DNA of 64,000 nt, from NCBI RefSeq assembly GCF_000372725.1, contig NW_005198244.1:772578-836577 (forward strand). The letters run 5' to 3'. The position numbers and the translations under genes are program-made. Below the pieces are notes generated by a model. That model was not told the DNA's origin, searched no databases, and saw only the letters and a program-made list of their open reading frames with translations. This document shows, in pieces, positions 61,012-64,000 of the stretch. The number at the start of each line of letters is the position of its first letter. Positions within the stretch are counted from its first letter, which is position 1. This stretch comes from Emiliania huxleyi CCMP1516. Taxonomy: Eukaryota; Haptophyta; Isochrysidales; Noelaerhabdaceae.

Positions 61012-62061
61012 ATGGAGGGCTGCGGCCGTGACCTTCAGCTTCCCGACAGCCTCCCGGTTGACCTTCATCCCGAAATCCTGGCGCATGTGCCGCTGCACGG
61101 CCTCGCGCGCCTCGCGCTGACATGCCACGCGTGGCACCGCGCGGTCGAGGCTGCCGTGCGCACTGTGCGCCAGTGGCGGCATTACTACGCGGACGCAGAC
61201 TACGGGGCCAGCGAGCCTCTGCATCAGCTCTTTGGGGCGCTCTTTTGCCGCTGCCAGACGCCGCGCGAGTGCATTGAGCTGTACACAGCGATGCAGAGCG
61301 CGGCGGAGATCGTCGAGGCCGAGGTGCCGCAGCTGCCGCTTTCTTTCGTCGACATTGCTGTTTACAACAATGGCCCCGACGCGCTCGCTATACAGCTCGC
61401 CAAGTGCCGCCGCGCGCAGGAGTGGACCGCCGAACACATTGCCGAGGTGTTCCTGACGTTCGTTCGGTATTTGAGAGCCGGCTGGTTCAGCCTCGATGAC
61501 GCAGAGTCAGCCATGTTAGACCTTCGCGACCTCGTGAACGGCTTCGCAGTCACTTTGGAGGATGCGCTCTCTGTCGTCCTGCGGCCGGAGTTCGTGGAGA
61601 GCCGCGCTGCACGCGCGTACTGCATCATGGAATCGTACGCATCCTTCTCTCAGATGCGAATCGACGGGTATGAATTCGACGAGCAGCACGGGACGCGCAT
61701 GGCGACCGGCGTGGCGCAGATGCGCTTGCCACTCGGTGACGTCCTCGAGCTGATTGCGAGGCTCGACGAAGAGGAGGGGCGGGCGGAGGCCCAAGGCCTG
61801 CTCGGCGACGACAACGACCGCGCCTCCACCGTCGCCTTCCTGCGCACGTGGGCCGAGGCGACCGGCGCGCCAGCCTCCCTCTCGCCGAACCAGATCCAGG
61901 CCTTCCTCGGCGCCGTGAGCCGTTGGGACGCGCCGCTCAAACGGCACGCACTGCCACTCGCGCTCGGCTGGGTGCAGGCGCTGCTCGCGCCGCTCGCCGC
62001 GGTGCTGCCCGGCTGCCCGCCGCTGCAGGCGGCGAGCGGGCTCATCGAGGCGATGCAGTGA
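61012..62061 (+). CDS. F-box-like protein
   Basis: Single exon, 349 residues from ATG at 61012. Residues 10-50 form an F-box-like helix set (LPVDLHPEILAHVPLHGLAR, LALTCHAWHRAVEAAVR). The rest is helical and acidic, with several short helices (CRCQTPRECIELYTAMQS; LDDAESAMLDLRDLVNGFAV; VVLRPEFVESRAARAYCIME) and no recognised substrate-binding repeat. Likely a subunit of an SCF ubiquitin ligase. The frame upstream to 60898 is open, but the ATG at 61012 precedes the conserved part most closely. Confidence 0.72.
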   Translation: MEGCGRDLQLPDSLPVDLHPEILAHVPLHGLARLALTCHAWHRAVEAAVRTVRQWRHYYADADYGASEPLHQLFGALFCRCQTPRECIELYTAMQSAAEIVEAEVPQLPLSFVDIAVYNNGPDALAIQLAKCRRAQEWTAEHIAEVFLTFVRYLRAGWFSLDDAESAMLDLRDLVNGFAVTLEDALSVVLRPEFVESRAARAYCIMESYASFSQMRIDGYEFDEQHGTRMATGVAQMRLPLGDVLELIARLDEEEGRAEAQGLLGDDNDRASTVAFLRTWAEATGAPASLSPNQIQAFLGAVSRWDAPLKRHALPLALGWVQALLAPLAAVLPGCPPLQAASGLIEAMQ

Positions 62062-62204
62062 TCGAGGAGGCCTGTGGAGTGGGCTGGGTCGTAGGTGGGA
62101 GTTGCGGGTAATGCTAGGGCCAGATCCGATGGGCGGCTACCTAGCCGATCGCGAGGTCCTAACCGCTGCAGATTGGCGACAAAACATGCAACTGTCGTTC
62201 GCCT

Positions 62205-62386
62205 GTGTAGAGCGCCTCTCCCTGTCTCTTGTTGGGGAGGGGTTTCTGCCGTTGCATGCGAGGCGCAACGGCAACGAGCGCTTGTTGTGACCCACCCACC
62301 TCGCACCTCTCCCTGTCTCTTGTTTGGGGAGGGGTCCCTGCGGAGTCTCGTGCGGGGCTCCTCTTTGCTTTCTTCTACTCCCTACT
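62205..62386 (+). repeat. Dispersed repeat R4, copy plus partial tandem copy
   Basis: 62289-62386 matches the inverted copy at 48066-48170. A shorter relative (CCTCTCCCTGTCTCTTGTTGGGGAGGGG) precedes it at 62215-62242, so the unit is partly duplicated. Confidence 0.75.
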
Positions 62387-62772
62387 CTTTCATCTCTCGT
62401 CCGTCCTACCAGAGAAAGCGTCATCCTGTCGCAGTCTGGAGTCCCGGAGCGGCAGTATCTGCACCCAACAAGACAATCACAGTAATCAGCACCCTCCAAA
62501 ATCAAAATAAATCCCGCACGACTTCCCGCACGTGCGTGTGTTCATAGAAGCAAGATATTGGGGGCCCGCGCTCCAACACACATACTGCAATCTTTGGTTC
62601 CTGTAACTCGCTATAACGCGCTAAGAGAGAACAAATGGTGGGTGATGAGAACATCTAAACACGTTGGGTGAGGCGCGGCAGTGATCGCGCTCTCATCCGA
62701 CCCTTTGACGCTGCAACCGTCGAGGTTATGAGCACTGATCGAGAGGATGTGTCATGTGAGCGCCGTTTAGCC
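62387..62772. other. AT-richer intergenic interval
   Basis: No gene. An imperfect duplication (CCCGCACG at 62513 and 62525) and A-rich stretches; probably 3' flanking DNA of the next minus-strand gene. Confidence 0.4.
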
Positions 62773-63609
62773 TCAAGAGAATCCTTGGCTGCCATGTGGT
62801 CTCGGAGCCGGTGTAGCGGGCTTCGTACGCCATCGAAACATTGGCCCGTTGTACTCTTCGTTTAGGTTCTGACGACGTCTATGCTGCCATCTCTCATTCG
62901 CATTCATTTGCTTCTCCCATTCCTCTTGCTGTGAGTTGCTGTACTTGCAGCAGATTATCTGCTGTTTTGGTTCACCCCCACACCGTGATTTTCTGTTGGG
63001 CGGGCATGGGACAGTCCTCCTCACACAATTGGTGCATCGGACCGTGTAGGCGTCCACGTCGACCCACGTGTGGATCCCGCCATTGATGAGGACGGGCTCG
63101 TCGTCCCATTCATCTGTGTGCGGATTGCATACGAAGGCCTCGCATCGTCCCGTGCCCGCAAGAACAAACTCCTTCTCCGCCTGAAGCTCAGCCTTGCGGC
63201 GCTGGCGGACCTGCTCCTCCGACTCGGGTGGCTGCCGCTGCTGCCGCCAGAGCTGAGAGTATCCATCGCGGAGGCCTCCGACGTCTGACTCCAGTGCCTT
63301 CAGAGCCGCCGGGACTCGACGCAGCGCTTCATTCTCGGTCTTCAACGCTTGGAACTCCTTGCGTAGGCTAGCCTCCTTCTCCTCTGTGGCCTGCCGAAGG
63401 CGAGACGCCTGCTCCTGCAGAACTTGCTCGTTCCTCGCCGCCTGCTCGCGCAGCAACTGCTCATTCCTCACGGCCAGATCTCTCACCTCCTGCTCGCTCC
63501 GCGCCCGCTCAGCACGCAAGGCCGCCTCTGAGGCCTCCGCCCGGCGCGTGAGCTGCTCAACCTGCACGAGCACATGGCCAAGCAGGTCCGAGGTGTTGGC
63601 GTCCGACAT
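62773..63609 (-). CDS. Coiled-coil protein with a C-terminal cysteine cluster
   Basis: 278 residues from ATG at 63609 (MSDANTSDLLGHVLVQ); in-frame ATGs up to 63681 would extend it but overlap the oppositely directed gene. Residues 10-125 are a long coiled coil (RRAEASEAALRAERARSEQE, QVLQEQASRLRQATEEKEAS, LRKEFQALKTENEALRR). Residues 150-235 hold CEAFVCNPHTDEWDDEPVLI, DAYTVRCTNCVRRTVPCPPN and KSRCGGEPKQQIICCKYS, a likely zinc-binding cluster. The tail is Arg/Gln/Asn-rich. No homologue recognised; composition and length argue for a true gene. Confidence 0.6.
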   Translation of the reverse strand: MSDANTSDLLGHVLVQVEQLTRRAEASEAALRAERARSEQEVRDLAVRNEQLLREQAARNEQVLQEQASRLRQATEEKEASLRKEFQALKTENEALRRVPAALKALESDVGGLRDGYSQLWRQQRQPPESEEQVRQRRKAELQAEKEFVLAGTGRCEAFVCNPHTDEWDDEPVLINGGIHTWVDVDAYTVRCTNCVRRTVPCPPNRKSRCGGEPKQQIICCKYSNSQQEEWEKQMNANERWQHRRRQNLNEEYNGPMFRWRTKPATPAPRPHGSQGFS

Positions 63610-63658
63610 CTCCCCCGCCGACGACGTGCGTCCCATGCGGCAGTTTGATATCGGGGCC

Positions 63659-64000
63659 ATGGACTTCGTCTCCGCCGCCACAGCCGCGATCGCGACAGAC
63701 GCCGCTCACCGCGCTGCCGTTCGCAGCGCTGTGAGCGCGGCGCTTGCATCCCTAGACGCGCATCGCCGGGCCGCCGCCCGTGCGCACTTGCAAGCCTTGG
63801 GCAGGGACTGCGACTGGGCGGGGCGCTGGTTGCGGCTCATCCGAGAGCTTGAGCAAAGCCGATCTTCCTTTCACGAGGCTCAAAGCCGCATTCGCTCTCT
63901 AGTACCCTCCGACGGAGCAGGCGTTAGCGAGGAAGTCCTCGACGCGGCGGTACGCAGCCGAGACGAGAGGCGCGCAGGCCACCTCGAGCGGCTCCGCACC
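63659..64000 (+). CDS. N-terminal part of an unrecognised helical protein (3' end outside window)
   Basis: The frame from ATG at 63659 stays open for 114 codons to the last base. It reads as Ala-rich helices (DFVSAATAAIATDAAHRAAV, ALASLDAHRRAAARAHLQAL) and then WAGRWLRLIRELEQSRSSFH and EEVLDAAVRSRDERRAGHLE. The composition fits a coiled or helical-bundle protein. Divergent from the coiled-coil gene with about 50 bp between the chosen starts. Confidence 0.5.
   Translation, partial: MDFVSAATAAIATDAAHRAAVRSAVSAALASLDAHRRAAARAHLQALGRDCDWAGRWLRLIRELEQSRSSFHEAQSRIRSLVPSDGAGVSEEVLDAAVRSRDERRAGHLERLRT

Overview
Nuclear DNA of a GC-rich, intron-containing, flagellated microbial eukaryote, most likely a haptophyte alga. 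Emiliania/Gephyrocapsa is my best guess; this is inference, not a database match. The evidence is very high GC with CpG-rich codons, many introns of 38-200 nt that start with GC rather than GT, AP2 domains of the algal repeat type, RAP/octotricopeptide-like repeats, a calflagin-type flagellar calcium-binding gene, the ciliary transition-zone gene B9D2 and internal TTAGGG tracts. Exon joins below were worked out by eye. A model is trusted where domain continuity, splice dinucleotides and reading phase all agree; coordinates may be off by a base or two.

Layout. 0-8.7 kb: end of an unknown gene, an ankyrin protein, a flavin monooxygenase, a triple-AP2 plus chromodomain protein (minus) and a TauD-type dioxygenase (minus). 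9-12 kb: a fused glutamine amidotransferase-aldehyde dehydrogenase. 12-19 kb: gene-poor, with a decayed RAP gene, a 491-bp MITE with 8-bp target duplication and three unknown genes. 19-31.9 kb: calflagin-calflagin-Myb fusion, TspO-like protein, Agenet-CXXC-MBD chromatin protein, tRNA-dihydrouridine synthase, B9D2 and a CCCH zinc-finger protein. 33-41 kb: a four-EF-hand secretory protein, a TPR/F-box-like protein and a histidine phosphatase. 38-44.3 kb: repeat-rich, with an inverted-repeat family, an unclassified element ORF, interstitial telomere repeats and a degenerate tandem array. 44.3-50.6 kb: an RCC1/F-box gene with broken frames, an NMNAT-NADAR fusion and a fatty acyl desaturase. 51-64 kb: inverted repeat copies, SDE2, a tRNA-binding protein, nicotinamide nucleotide transhydrogenase, an F-box protein and two genes at the right edge.

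Themes. (1) Four genes are domain fusions, two of them (NMNAT-NADAR, GATase-ALDH) carried through uninterrupted exons. (2) Three genes read or organise chromatin (AP2-chromodomain, Agenet-CXXC-MBD, and possibly calflagin-Myb). (3) Several genes are head to head with 120-260 bp between start codons; one pair shares a 19-bp element placed upstream of each start. (4) In many introns the first 15-30 nt resemble the first bases of the following exon, the footprint expected if the introns arose by tandem duplication.
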